Below are positions 18,422 to 26,307 of a stretch of 64,000 bases of DNA, piece by piece. This DNA is from Bradyrhizobium sp. C9. GTDB taxonomy: Bacteria > Pseudomonadota > Alphaproteobacteria > Rhizobiales > Xanthobacteraceae. The first letter of the stretch is position 1; the number at the start of each line of letters is the position of its first letter. Made by a program: the position numbers and the translations under genes. Where the stretch lies: the NCBI RefSeq assembly GCF_002532045.1, contig NZ_NWTG01000026.1, positions 23,688 to 87,687 of the forward strand, read 5' to 3'. The notes beneath the pieces were generated by a model that had not been told where the DNA came from, made no database searches, and saw nothing but the letters and a program-made list of their open reading frames with translations.

Positions 18422-18883
18422 ATGACAGCAGCAGAGCGCCGCGAGCAGATCACTGCCGAGATCGTCGCGCGGACCGGGATCACCGACGCCATGATCGAGC
18501 AGCTGGTGCACGCCTTCTACGCCAAGGTCCGCAGCGACCCGATGATCGGGCCGGTGTTCGAGGCCAGGATCAGCAATTGGGAGCCGCATCTGGCCCAGAT
18601 GTGCGCATTCTGGTCGTCGGTCGCGCTGATGACCGGGCGCTATCACGGCACGCCGATGGTCAAGCACATGAAGCTGCCGGTCGATGCCGCGCATTTCGAT
18701 CGCTGGCTCGAATTGTTCGAGGCGACGGCGCATGAACTGTGCTCGCCGGTCGCGGCGGATCATTTCATCGAGCGCGCGCGGCGTATCGCGTCGAGCCTCG
18801 AGATGGGCGTCGCGAGCGGGCAGGGCGTGATGCTTGGGGTCGGCGAGCGTTACAGGCGAAGCGAAGCAGGAGCAGTGCAATGA
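18422..18883 (+). CDS. Group III truncated haemoglobin
   Basis: The 153-residue protein matches group III globins: ITDAMIEQLVHAFYAKVRSDPMIGPVFEARISNWEPHLAQMCAFWSSVALMTGRYHG and the proximal-His region PMVKHMKLPVDAAHFDRWLELFEATA. Globins of this group bind haem and are associated with NO or oxygen chemistry. Placement next to an NsrR-like repressor supports a role in nitrosative stress. The C-terminal 20 residues are less conserved. The ATG at 18422 is preferred to an upstream TTG. Confidence 0.92.
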   Translation: MTAAERREQITAEIVARTGITDAMIEQLVHAFYAKVRSDPMIGPVFEARISNWEPHLAQMCAFWSSVALMTGRYHGTPMVKHMKLPVDAAHFDRWLELFEATAHELCSPVAADHFIERARRIASSLEMGVASGQGVMLGVGERYRRSEAGAVQ

Positions 18884-18887
18884 CTTT

Positions 18888-18971
18888 GTAGGGTGGGTAG
18901 AGCGCAGCGAAACCCACCATCTTTGCCTCGGAACGAAGCCGATGGGTTTCGCTTCGCTCTACCCATCCTAC
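18888..18971. repeat. Intergenic inverted repeat
   Basis: The left arm GTAGGGTGGGTAGAGCG with the inner part CGAAACCCA pairs with TGGGTTTCG and CGCTCTACCCATCCTAC on the right, giving a long near-perfect stem. It starts 5 bases after the haemoglobin stop and may serve as its terminator. Confidence 0.85.
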
Positions 18972-18999
18972 GCAGCTTCGCTCGTAACGACGACAGTCG

Positions 19000-19398
19000 T
19001 TACGCCGTCACCACACCCTGGCTCTTCCGCAACCCCATATATTGCAGCTCGGCGAACACGCCGGTGGCGATCGCCTGGGCGAGGATCACGATGGTCCCCA
19101 AGAGGTTCGGCGACACTGAGCCCGAGAGCAGCAGCGCGATGCTGGCAAGCGTCCAGGCGGCGTTGCCGGCGACCACCAGGATCACGGGTCCTTTCGGCAG
19201 CGAGGTTCGCGCGCCGAGCCAGCCAACGAATGCTGCGTAGGCAATCAGAAACAGCCCTGTCTCGCGCAACAGCGCTTCCGGCAGGCTAAGCAACGAGGCC
19301 AGCGCTCCGGCGTCGAGCACCATCGCGATGGCGGATACGCCGCTGAACACGGCATCGGCAAGCAAAGCGCGGCGCAGAAGGTGGGACGAATGGATCAT
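19000..19398 (-). CDS. Small four-helix membrane protein
   Basis: The 132-residue protein has about four hydrophobic segments (ALLADAVFSGVSAIAMVLDAGALASLL, ETGLFLIAYAAFVGWLGA, VILVVAGNAAWTLASIALLL, NLLGTIVILAQAIATGVFAEL). It matches a family of unknown membrane proteins often found beside regulators. GGAGACACCGCC precedes the ATG at 19398. It is probably co-transcribed with the 76-residue membrane gene upstream, 32 bases away. Both are divergent from the XRE regulator, which may control them (inference). Confidence 0.75.
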   Translation of the reverse strand: MIHSSHLLRRALLADAVFSGVSAIAMVLDAGALASLLSLPEALLRETGLFLIAYAAFVGWLGARTSLPKGPVILVVAGNAAWTLASIALLLSGSVSPNLLGTIVILAQAIATGVFAELQYMGLRKSQGVVTA

Positions 19399-19430
19399 GG
19401 CGGTGTCTCCTCTGGTTGGGATGGGATTGG

Positions 19431-19661
19431 TCAGCCGAACAGGGACTGCAACTGGCGCCACAGCCGGAACGGGCACAGCGCCCTGCCGACCCTCATCTCG
19501 ACCGCATAGACCTGCGCGAACACGAACACGCCGGTGTCGTGCACGATCGGTTGGGGCATGTTGAGCGACCGCGCGACCAGCCAGGTGACCAGATGGACCA
19601 GCCAAGGGACTAGCCAAGCGATCAGGACGGCGAGGGCGCGGATAAGGGACAGCATCAGCAT
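19431..19661 (-). CDS. Small membrane protein of unknown function
   Basis: This 76-residue protein is dominated by one long hydrophobic stretch (LIRALAVLIAWLVPWLVHLVTWLVA), followed by a polar tail VHDTGVFVFAQVYAVEMRVG. The ATG at 19661 was chosen because AGGAG lies 6 bases before it; an ATG at 19667 overlaps that site. It is the first gene of a probable pair with the gene ending at 19000. Confidence 0.62.
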   Translation of the reverse strand: MLMLSLIRALAVLIAWLVPWLVHLVTWLVARSLNMPQPIVHDTGVFVFAQVYAVEMRVGRALCPFRLWRQLQSLFG

Positions 19662-19761
19662 GGTCATCTCCTGTGCCGTGGAAGATGAGCCGGCCCGCGC
19701 GCCAATTCGATTACCTCAGGCGTAATGGAACGGGCGAATTTCGCATGGTAGGTTTTGCACC

Positions 19762-20586
19762 ATGAACGCACATGCATCCCTGGCGCGGGCCGAGCCCGCA
19801 AAACCCGTCTTGATCGGCGAGCACCTGCGCGAATGGCGGCAGCGCCGCCATCTCAGCCAGCTCGACCTCGCCGTCGATGCCGAAATCTCGGCGCGGCATT
19901 TGAGCTTCGTCGAGACCGGCCGCTCGGCGCCGTCGCGCGACATGGTCCTCAAACTGGCGGAGCGCCTCGACGTGCCCTTACGCGAACGCAACGTGCTGCT
20001 GGTTGCTGCGGGTTTCGCACCCGCATTCCCGCAACGCTCGCTGGAGGATCCCGCGCTGAAATCGGCGCGCGAGGCGATCAACCTGGTGCTGAAGGCGCAT
20101 GAGCCGAACCCGGCGCTGGCCTATGACCGGCACTGGAATCTGGTCTCCGCCAACCGCATGGTGGCGCCGCTGCTCGAGGGCGTGCCGCAGCGGCTGCTCG
20201 GCCAGCCCTTCAACATCCTGCGGCTGGCCTTCCATCCGGAGGGCCTTGCGCCGCGCACCGTGAACCTGGCGGAATGGGCCGCGCATCTGTTGGAGCGGCT
20301 GCATCGGCAGTGCGAGGCAACGGCCGATCCGGAGCTGCTCAAGCTCTATCAGGACCTGAAGTCCTATCCGATCCCGGCGCGGTCGGCCCCGATCACCCCC
20401 GACAACAACGTCGCGCTCCCGTTCAAGCTCCGCCTCAATGGCGAGATCCTGAGCTTCATCTCGACCACCATGGTGTTCGGCACCCCGGTCGACATCACGC
20501 TGCAGGAACTGGCGCTGGAGACGTTCTTTCCGGCCGACGAACTGACCGCCGAGCGGATGCGGCAGATGGCAGCCAGTATGAAATAG
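19762..20586 (+). CDS. XRE family regulator with MmyB-like ligand domain
   Basis: The 274-residue protein begins with a helix-turn-helix of the XRE type (LIGEHLREWRQRRHLSQLDLAVDAEISARHLSFVETGRSAPSRDMVLKLAERLDVP). It continues with a MmyB-type PAS-like domain (NPALAYDRHWNLVSANRMVAPLLEGV; PVDITLQELALETFFPADELT). In the MmyB family this domain binds a fatty acid or other hydrophobic ligand. The divergent small membrane genes are the likely targets. Confidence 0.9.
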   Translation: MNAHASLARAEPAKPVLIGEHLREWRQRRHLSQLDLAVDAEISARHLSFVETGRSAPSRDMVLKLAERLDVPLRERNVLLVAAGFAPAFPQRSLEDPALKSAREAINLVLKAHEPNPALAYDRHWNLVSANRMVAPLLEGVPQRLLGQPFNILRLAFHPEGLAPRTVNLAEWAAHLLERLHRQCEATADPELLKLYQDLKSYPIPARSAPITPDNNVALPFKLRLNGEILSFISTTMVFGTPVDITLQELALETFFPADELTAERMRQMAASMK

Positions 20587-20648
20587 CGGCTTGTCTCGGG
20601 ACGCTTTCGGCCTACTTTTGGGGTTCCAATTCCGCCGGGAACCCTGCC

Positions 20649-21314
20649 ATGAGCGATCTGAAGCCGCTTCGCCTCGATATCGTCTCCGACGTCGTTTGCC
20701 CCTGGTGCTACATCGGCAAGCACCGCATCGAGGATGCACTCAAGCTGGTGCCCGATGTGCCGGTCGAGGTGCACTGGCGGCCGTTCTTCCTCAACAATTG
20801 GGTGCCGCGCGAGGGCATCAGCCGCGACGAATATCTCACGGCAAAATTCGGCTCGGTCGAGGCCTACAAGGGCATCGCCGGCCGCGTGGTCGCCGCCGCC
20901 AATGAGGAGGGGCTGACCTACCATCCCGAGCTCGTCAAGCGGCAGCCCAACACGATCGACTGCCACCGCCTGATCCACTGGGCCGAGGCCAAGGGCAGGG
21001 CGGCCGAGATGAAGCAGCGGCTGATGGAGCTGTATTTCCGCGACGGCGGCGATCTCACCGACAACGATGTACTGGTGCAGGCGGCAGCCGATGTCGGGCT
21101 CGACGCCGACGACGTGCGCAAGCGTCTTGCTACCGACGAGGATGTGGCGCTGGTCTCCGCGCAAGCCCAGGAAGCGTCCGAGAAGGGGATATCGGGCGTG
21201 CCGACCTTCGTGTTCGCGCAGAAATACGCGGTGTCCGGCGCCCAGCCGGCCGAGCAGCTCGCCCGTGCCATCCGCCAGGTCTCGGCCGAGATCAACGCGC
21301 AGGCGGCCGAGTAG
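20649..21314 (+). CDS. DsbA family oxidoreductase, FrnE-like
   Basis: The 221-residue protein has the thioredoxin-fold active site Cys17-Pro-Trp-Cys20 (DVVCPWCYIGKHRIE) and the cis-Pro motif GVPTFVFAQKYAVSGAQP. These are typical of FrnE, a cytoplasmic DsbA relative. There is no signal peptide. FrnE has disulfide isomerase activity in Deinococcus; other members act in polyketide pathways. It follows the XRE gene by 62 bases and ends with a strong terminator. Confidence 0.92.
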   Translation: MSDLKPLRLDIVSDVVCPWCYIGKHRIEDALKLVPDVPVEVHWRPFFLNNWVPREGISRDEYLTAKFGSVEAYKGIAGRVVAAANEEGLTYHPELVKRQPNTIDCHRLIHWAEAKGRAAEMKQRLMELYFRDGGDLTDNDVLVQAAADVGLDADDVRKRLATDEDVALVSAQAQEASEKGISGVPTFVFAQKYAVSGAQPAEQLARAIRQVSAEINAQAAE

Positions 21315-21330
21315 TCCGAAGTTCTTCACG

Positions 21331-21356
21331 AAAGCCCGGCACATGCCGGGCTTTTT
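21331..21356 (+). terminator. Rho-independent terminator after the FrnE-like gene
   Basis: A perfect 10-bp stem AAAGCCCGGC/GCCGGGCTTT (21331-21340 and 21345-21354) with a 4-base loop leads into a T run. Confidence 0.9.
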
Positions 21357-21399
21357 CGTTTGACCATACGATCCATCGGAAACAACCAGGGAGACCATC

Positions 21400-22038
21400 A
21401 TGATCTATGAGCTGCGCACCTACACGGTACGTCCAGGGACCGTCGGCGAGATGGTGAAGGCGGCGAGCACGATCTCGCGCGACATCCGCGCCGACAATTT
21501 CGGCAAGCTGGAAGGCTACTGGATCACCGAGATTGGGCCGCTCAATCAGGTCATGCACATGTGGAGCTACGCCGATCTCAACGAGCGGACCCGGCTTCGC
21601 GCCGAGCTTGCGAAGAATCCGCGCTGGACCGGCGAGTACATTCCGGCGATCCGTCCGCTCCTCGTGCGCCAGGAGGTCCGGCTGATGAATGCGATCATTC
21701 CGCCGGTGGCACCGGCCACCAACGGCAACATCTACGAATTCCGCAACTATCGCGCCAAGCCGCTCGGCGCCGCCAAGCAATGGCTCGATCTGATCACCGG
21801 CGTGCTGCCGGAGCGTGAGAAATACTCCAAGATCGTCGGCCTCTGGCACACCGATTCCGGGCAGCCCAACGAGGTCTGCCATATCTGGGCCTATCCCGAT
21901 CTCAACGCCCGCGCTGCTGCGCGGGGCGGCGCGATGAAGGATCCGGCGTGGCTGGAATTCCTGAGCAAGGGCACGCAGCTGCTCGAGGAGATGCACTCGA
22001 CCATCATGCTGCCGGCCCCGCACTCGCCGCTGCAGTAA
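21400..22038 (+). CDS. NIPSNAP family protein with two domains
   Basis: This 212-residue protein carries two NIPSNAP dimeric alpha/beta-barrel domains: MIYELRTYTVRPGTVGEMVK to about residue 100, and NIYEFRNYRAKPLGAAKQWLDL to the end. Each has the HMW/HIW-A/SY-x-DLN-x-R motif (MHMWSYADLNERTRLR, CHIWAYPDLNARAAAR). The biochemical role of the family is unknown. GGGAGACCATC precedes the ATG. It is a single gene between two hairpins. Confidence 0.9.
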   Translation: MIYELRTYTVRPGTVGEMVKAASTISRDIRADNFGKLEGYWITEIGPLNQVMHMWSYADLNERTRLRAELAKNPRWTGEYIPAIRPLLVRQEVRLMNAIIPPVAPATNGNIYEFRNYRAKPLGAAKQWLDLITGVLPEREKYSKIVGLWHTDSGQPNEVCHIWAYPDLNARAAARGGAMKDPAWLEFLSKGTQLLEEMHSTIMLPAPHSPLQ

Positions 22039-22083
22039 GGCGAGCCCGCGCCGAGGATGGTCGGGCCGGACGTACAGCGGCAG

Positions 22084-22119
22084 AAAGCCTCACCCGATGC
22101 TTCCATCAGGTGAGGCTTT
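22084..22119. terminator. Bidirectional hairpin between convergent genes
   Basis: An 11-bp stem AAAGCCTCACC/GGTGAGGCTTT with an inner GATG/CATC pairing lies after the NIPSNAP gene. The T run is short, so strength is uncertain. The following 22120-22295 shows nothing recognisable. Confidence 0.6.
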
Positions 22120-22295
22120 CCAGGCAAGGGCATGTGCTGTCTGAGAAACAGCGCCCCTCAACGCTAGAAGGGCCAGCTGACACCAACCTGACGGCGGGAA
22201 CTTATTGTTTCCTGATGTGTCTGCATGGCTACGAAAAGGTAAACCATCGGCAACTGTGGAGGAGCCGAACTCGTTGTGCCGAACTGTCCGGCGCA

Positions 22296-23129
22296 TTACC
22301 GAGACCAGGGCGGCATCAGGTTGCGTGATGCCGCTTCGTCCAGCACGGCGAACTGCTCCGCACCGTCCTCGAACGCCGCGACCACGTCCGCGAGCCGGTC
22401 CAGTTCGGCAAGGGCGTCGGCCTTCAAGACCTTGCTGGCCGGCGCAGCCTCGCGCCAGCTATCCCAGGCCGACATTTGCCGGTTCGTGAGCGACAGCAGG
22501 TCGCGGTAGACGTTGACGTGAAGAAACCACAGACCGGTGGCCGCGCCGTGTCCGAACGCTCCGGCAGCCACCGCGTTGCTTCTCGCCATCCGCCACGCCT
22601 GCGATGCGGTCAGAAACGCATCGCGCGGCAGGTTCGCGCTGTCAAATGTGATCTGCATTTGTTCAATCTGAAGCGCATCGAGCTGCGCGTCGGCCTGCAG
22701 CCAGCGCCGGTCGCCTGGTGTCCAATATTCGCAGATCCAATGGTCATGATAGATGTCGTCGCCGATGTAAGTCGCAAAACCGCAGCGGACCCGCGCCGGG
22801 ATCGATCGCCTTCGGAGCATGCTGCACAGCAGGAGCGCGTAGTCGCGACAGGTGCCGAACGTGCGGCTGCGCGGCGGGCGTGCCACGGTCAGCGGACCGG
22901 CGAACGACGCCAGGATCAGCTTCAAGCGATCTGCGACCGGCTGGGTTTGCCGGATCATCGGGAAGTCAGGCGGAATGCCGTACCGCTCCGCCAGCGCGAC
23001 GTGAATGATCAGCCCCGAGACGATTTCGCACAGTCCGGAGACCGTCTCCGGCAAATCGTCATACGCATCGGCCAACTCGCCGGGGTCGGTCAACGCGTCC
23101 TGCTGGACGTAGCATTCTTGGATCGTCAC
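22296..23129 (-). CDS. Transglutaminase-like cysteine protease family protein
   Basis: The 277-residue protein has the transglutaminase-like catalytic triad: Cys94 (FGTCRDYALLLCSMLR), His130 (YHDHWICEYW) and Asp147 (WLQADAQLD). Bacterial members are usually amidases or proteases rather than cross-linking enzymes. There is no signal peptide, so it is cytoplasmic. The C-terminal 90 residues are helical and unassigned. The start is GTG at 23129. It stands alone. Confidence 0.87.
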   Translation of the reverse strand: MTIQECYVQQDALTDPGELADAYDDLPETVSGLCEIVSGLIIHVALAERYGIPPDFPMIRQTQPVADRLKLILASFAGPLTVARPPRSRTFGTCRDYALLLCSMLRRRSIPARVRCGFATYIGDDIYHDHWICEYWTPGDRRWLQADAQLDALQIEQMQITFDSANLPRDAFLTASQAWRMARSNAVAAGAFGHGAATGLWFLHVNVYRDLLSLTNRQMSAWDSWREAAPASKVLKADALAELDRLADVVAAFEDGAEQFAVLDEAASRNLMPPWSR

Positions 23130-23215
23130 GTTCCCGCCCGATCACGACGTTAGCGGCTCAAGGCCGTCATGCGCAGCCTATCGATCCGCGCGGGCTCGCG
23201 TAAAGGGGGACCGTG

Positions 23216-24376
23216 CTATCCGGGCTTGCCGCGCCGGCTGCGGATGAAGTGGATGGCGCTGCGTGCGGCCTCGTAGGCGAAATTGTTCAGGGTCAATGCG
23301 GCATGAACGGCGGCGACCAGCGGATCCCGCCGCCGCAGCGGCAGCAGCACGTCGCCGATCGCGAAGCGGCCGCGCCAGATCGGGTCGATCATGGGGTGGC
23401 CGGGCGCAGCGGTGGAATCGGCCGAATTGATCGCGGGATCGGCGCAGAGATGGCGCGTCAGCTCCAGCGTCAATTGTGCGCCTGGCGAATGCTTTGCAAA
23501 ACGCTCGTCGATGCCGATCTTGAAGAAGAAGGCGCGGTCCTGGTGGCGCACCACGATGCCGCCTGCGACCGGCGTGCCGCCCGCATGCAGGGTGACGATC
23601 TCGCAGCGGCCGGTCTCGGCCAGCGCCGAAGTGGCGCGGCGGATGAAGGCCGCGTCGCCGGCATGCTGGCTGAGCGCGGTGCCGCGCTGGCCTTTCCAGC
23701 CGCCGGCTTCGAGCGCAAGGAATGTCTCGAGCGCCGCCGCGATGTCGCGCGGCGTGCGCGCGACGTCGAAGCGCACCGCGCCGTGGTCGGACAGGCGATG
23801 GTGCTGGCGGCGCAGCTCCTTCAGCTTCTTGGGCCCTAGCGCGTCGCGCAGCAATTCATCGGCATCGCGCGTCGCATCGAGCTGCGCGCGTTGATAGGTG
23901 CTCAGCGGGCGCGGCTGCAAACCGTCGCGCGCGAGCACCGCGCGGATCGCCGCCATGGCCGGGCCCTCGAGCGACATGGTGCGCAGGATCAGCGCATGCG
24001 CGCCGGCGTTGCGTGCCTGCTGCAGCATCTTGCCGGCGGCCTGCTCTGCGGCGTCGCGGTCGAGCAGCGGCGTGCACAGCGTGCCGTAGGGTTCGGCGCC
24101 GACCAGTGCGGGCAGGGGGACCCGGTAGATTCGCCGCATCGGGATGACCGGCAGCAGACCGATCAATTGCCCGGCATCGCCGGTGGCGCTGAGCAGCGAT
24201 GCGCCGGTGCGGCCGCGGGCGGAGGCATCGACCGCCAATTCCCAGTCGGGCTGATAGTAGCCATTGGCCTCGATCGCGCGCTCGGCCAGCGCCCGCCATG
24301 CGCCGACCGGCGCGGCTGACAGCGGCGGCAACGCGCGATCATCCGTGGCATCCTTGCGCGATGCCCGGCGGATCAT
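23216..24376 (-). CDS. GNAT-fold (BioF2/FemAB-like) acyltransferase
   Basis: The 386-residue protein resembles the two-domain CelD/BioF2-like acetyltransferases found near exopolysaccharide genes. Visible blocks are LKELRRQHHRLSDHG, ALETFLALEAGGWKGQRGTAL (the conserved linker and Trp-Lys) and RCEIVTLHAGGTPVAGGIVVRHQDRAFFFKIGIDERFAKHSPGAQLTLEL, the acyl-CoA site. The substrate is unknown. The start is uncertain: ATG at 24376 is used, while in-frame GTG 24400 and TTG 24424 are possible. No good ribosome site decides. Confidence 0.83.
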   Translation of the reverse strand: MIRRASRKDATDDRALPPLSAAPVGAWRALAERAIEANGYYQPDWELAVDASARGRTGASLLSATGDAGQLIGLLPVIPMRRIYRVPLPALVGAEPYGTLCTPLLDRDAAEQAAGKMLQQARNAGAHALILRTMSLEGPAMAAIRAVLARDGLQPRPLSTYQRAQLDATRDADELLRDALGPKKLKELRRQHHRLSDHGAVRFDVARTPRDIAAALETFLALEAGGWKGQRGTALSQHAGDAAFIRRATSALAETGRCEIVTLHAGGTPVAGGIVVRHQDRAFFFKIGIDERFAKHSPGAQLTLELTRHLCADPAINSADSTAAPGHPMIDPIWRGRFAIGDVLLPLRRRDPLVAAVHAALTLNNFAYEAARSAIHFIRSRRGKPG

Positions 24377-24583
24377 TGCCTGGTCAGCAATATCGGCCAC
24401 GTCCCATGTTTCCCCGGTCTGCAAGGCTGGTCGGTCTTGCGTTCATCGCGGGTAACGCTAGCGGAGAGAGATGGAAAATGCCGTTGAGGCCATCCGGCAA
24501 TTTGAGCGGTAATGTTAACGGGCGGTTCAGCATACCGCCGCGCCAACCCATGGCGCGGCGCTCATGCTCCAAGCGGGCTCGGC

Positions 24584-25225
24584 CTATGACCCTTCCGCTT
24601 CCATCTGCCGCAGGGCAGCCTTGAGCAGAAGCGTGAGGCAATCCTTCGCCTCGGGAATACTTCGGTTCGGATAGGTGCGCAGCGACTGCCACATCTCCCA
24701 ATCGACCAGGGTCGCAAGGGCAACGAGCCATTTCTGCCGTGCCTCGGCGGACACCTGCTCAAGTTCAGTGGCGAACCACTGGCCGACCACGTCGCGAAAG
24801 GCCTTGCGTACCCGCAGACGGTGCTTCTGCAGCAGCGGCGAGGTCTCGATCATCGCGTTGGACGCACGACGATGCGGCGTCATTCGCTCCAGCGCCTGGG
24901 CCCGCATATCGATGAACTGCGCAACGCGAACGTCCACCGCGCCGTGCAGGACGGATTTCGCAGGCGGCGGCTCGATCGATTCAGGGGGCGTCAACTCGTC
25001 GAGCACCGCCTGCGTGAGCTGTCCCTTCTCCGGGAAATGCAGAAACAGCGTGCGTATCGAAACGCCAGCCCGCTCCGCGATCTGTTGCGCCGATGGACGT
25101 GCCGAGCCCTCATTCTGAAGCGCGATGCACGCGGAGACGATATTGCCGCGGGTGACCTGCGTGCGCTGTCGCCGGCCGTCGGCCGACTTGGCGGAAGAGA
25201 GACCTGATGTCGAGCGGGAAACCAT
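24584..25225 (-). CDS. TetR family regulator of the divergent MFS/DUF1254 cluster (predicted)
   Basis: The 213-residue protein has a TetR helix-turn-helix (TRGNIVSACIALQNEGSARPSAQQIAERAGVSIRTLFLHFPEKGQLTQAVLDEL) and an all-helical C-terminal ligand domain. AAGGA lies 10 bases before the ATG at 25225; the longer frame from TTG 25243 is less likely. It is divergent from a four-gene cluster whose two promoters share the palindrome GCATA-N4-TATGC, so it is the best candidate for their repressor. Its own upstream region has TTGCC-TCTT-GGCAA (25252-25265), of the same spacing but different arms. Confidence 0.88.
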   Translation of the reverse strand: MVSRSTSGLSSAKSADGRRQRTQVTRGNIVSACIALQNEGSARPSAQQIAERAGVSIRTLFLHFPEKGQLTQAVLDELTPPESIEPPPAKSVLHGAVDVRVAQFIDMRAQALERMTPHRRASNAMIETSPLLQKHRLRVRKAFRDVVGQWFATELEQVSAEARQKWLVALATLVDWEMWQSLRTYPNRSIPEAKDCLTLLLKAALRQMEAEGS

Positions 25226-25383
25226 ACAATCGCGGTCCTTCAAAAGCTTGATTGCCTCTTGGCAAAATCGAGCACGAGAAAATATTCGCGGCTAGCCAGA
25301 CAGAGCGGATTTTTCCCGCTCCGGCAAGTCCTTCGCATCCCGCGTGTTGCGGGATCGCGATGTGCCGCGGCATCGATGGCGGC

Positions 25384-25428
25384 TTGACACCGCTCGAGCG
25401 GGCGGAATATTTTTGCATAAAGATATGC
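25384..25428 (+). promoter_or_regulatory. Promoter and operator, copy 1, of the MFS/DUF1254 cluster
   Basis: TTGACA (25384-25389) and TATTTT (25408-25413) are spaced by 18 bases. The palindrome GCATAAAGATATGC (25415-25428) covers the expected start of transcription. The region CGGCTTGACAYCGCTCGA is repeated before the MFS gene, with the same 31-base distance from TTGACA to the palindrome. Confidence 0.8.
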
Positions 25429-25481
25429 AAATATATTCCAGGACGAAGCCCGTCCGAAGCGAGCCGACCGGGGAGGAGCCA

Positions 25482-26099
25482 TTGCCGGACACCAACTATC
25501 GGGTGCTGCGGTTTGACGAGCTGATCGTTCAACCGAACCGCGGCGAGGAGATCGCCGCGACGCTCAAGGCCGACGGCGAACCGTCCGATGCACAGGTGCT
25601 CGGTGTCTTCGTGCCGCTGATCGGTATCTCGAGCAACGTCGTCACCGTCGCTACAAGCTGGACGGGCGAACCCACACCGCATGCCTATGAGGGCGCCAAC
25701 CTCGTCGGCAGCCGCAGTCGCCTGTTCGATGTCCTGGCGCGCGGACAGGAGCCATGTTCTGCCGAGGGCATCTACACCCACCGCTGGTTCGTCGTCGCGC
25801 CGGATCAGGTGCGGGCGCTGACGGAGATGAGCGTCGAGGCGTGGAAATCGTCGGAAGCCGACACTGCGATGCGCATCGCCGGCTTCTGGCGCTGCCGCGA
25901 GCTGAATGCCAGTGGCGAGGCGGTGGTGCTGATGATCGTGAATTATCCCAGTCTCGAAGCATGGGATGAGAGCCGCTACTGGAAGCCGAAACCCGCGCAC
26001 CAGGCGCAGCCGAACCGCAACGTCTGGGGCGGGCTGTTTGCGCGGCGGCGCGAGATCCTGCGCGATTCCTGGGTCACGGTGCACCGGCTGGCAACCTAG
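25482..26099 (+). CDS. Conserved protein of unknown function (dimeric alpha/beta-barrel-like)
   Basis: This 205-residue protein contains YRVLRFDELIVQPNRGEEIAATL near the start and GIYTHRWFVVAPDQVRALTEMSVEAWKSSEADTAMRIAGFWRCRELNASGEAVVLMIVNYPSLEAWDESRYW later. The last part resembles NIPSNAP/antibiotic-monooxygenase-like barrels, but the match is weak. It is the first gene of the cluster. The start is TTG at 25482, because GGGGAGGAG lies 5 bases before it and downstream of the promoter. An ATG at 25425 lies inside the operator and would give an almost leaderless transcript. Confidence 0.62.
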   Translation: MPDTNYRVLRFDELIVQPNRGEEIAATLKADGEPSDAQVLGVFVPLIGISSNVVTVATSWTGEPTPHAYEGANLVGSRSRLFDVLARGQEPCSAEGIYTHRWFVVAPDQVRALTEMSVEAWKSSEADTAMRIAGFWRCRELNASGEAVVLMIVNYPSLEAWDESRYWKPKPAHQAQPNRNVWGGLFARRREILRDSWVTVHRLAT

Positions 26100-26121
26100 C
26101 GCGTCAAGCATCACCGGCGGC

Positions 26122-26166
26122 TTGACATCGCTCGAACCGCAAAATTATAACTGCATAAAAATATGC
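26122..26166 (+). promoter_or_regulatory. Promoter and operator, copy 2, before the MFS gene
   Basis: TTGACA (26122-26127) and TTATAA (26145-26150) are spaced by 17 bases. The palindrome GCATAAAAATATGC (26153-26166) covers the expected start of transcription. It is nearly the same module as at 25384-25428. Confidence 0.82.
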
Positions 26167-26189
26167 AATAATATTTCGGGAGGAGCACG

Positions 26190-26297
26190 ATGTCGTTCAG
26201 CGGCAACAGGAGATCGCGGATTGGTCGGGCGGTCGTCGTTCTCCGGTGCATCGACGCGGCCGGCCGGTCGCTGTCGGTGCGCGTCGCTCGTGACTGA
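26190..26297 (+). CDS. Possible 35-residue leader ORF before the MFS gene
   Basis: The best ribosome site of the transcript, GGGAGGAGCACG, precedes an ATG at 26190 that is not in the MFS frame. It encodes a basic 35-residue peptide (starting MSFSGNRRSRIGRAVVVLR) and stops at 26297, 10 bases before the MFS ATG. It may be a leader peptide coupling translation, or the remnant of an older start lost by frameshift. No similarity is recognised. Confidence 0.4.
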   Translation: MSFSGNRRSRIGRAVVVLRCIDAAGRSLSVRVARD

Positions 26298-26307
26298 CGA
26301 GGGCAGC

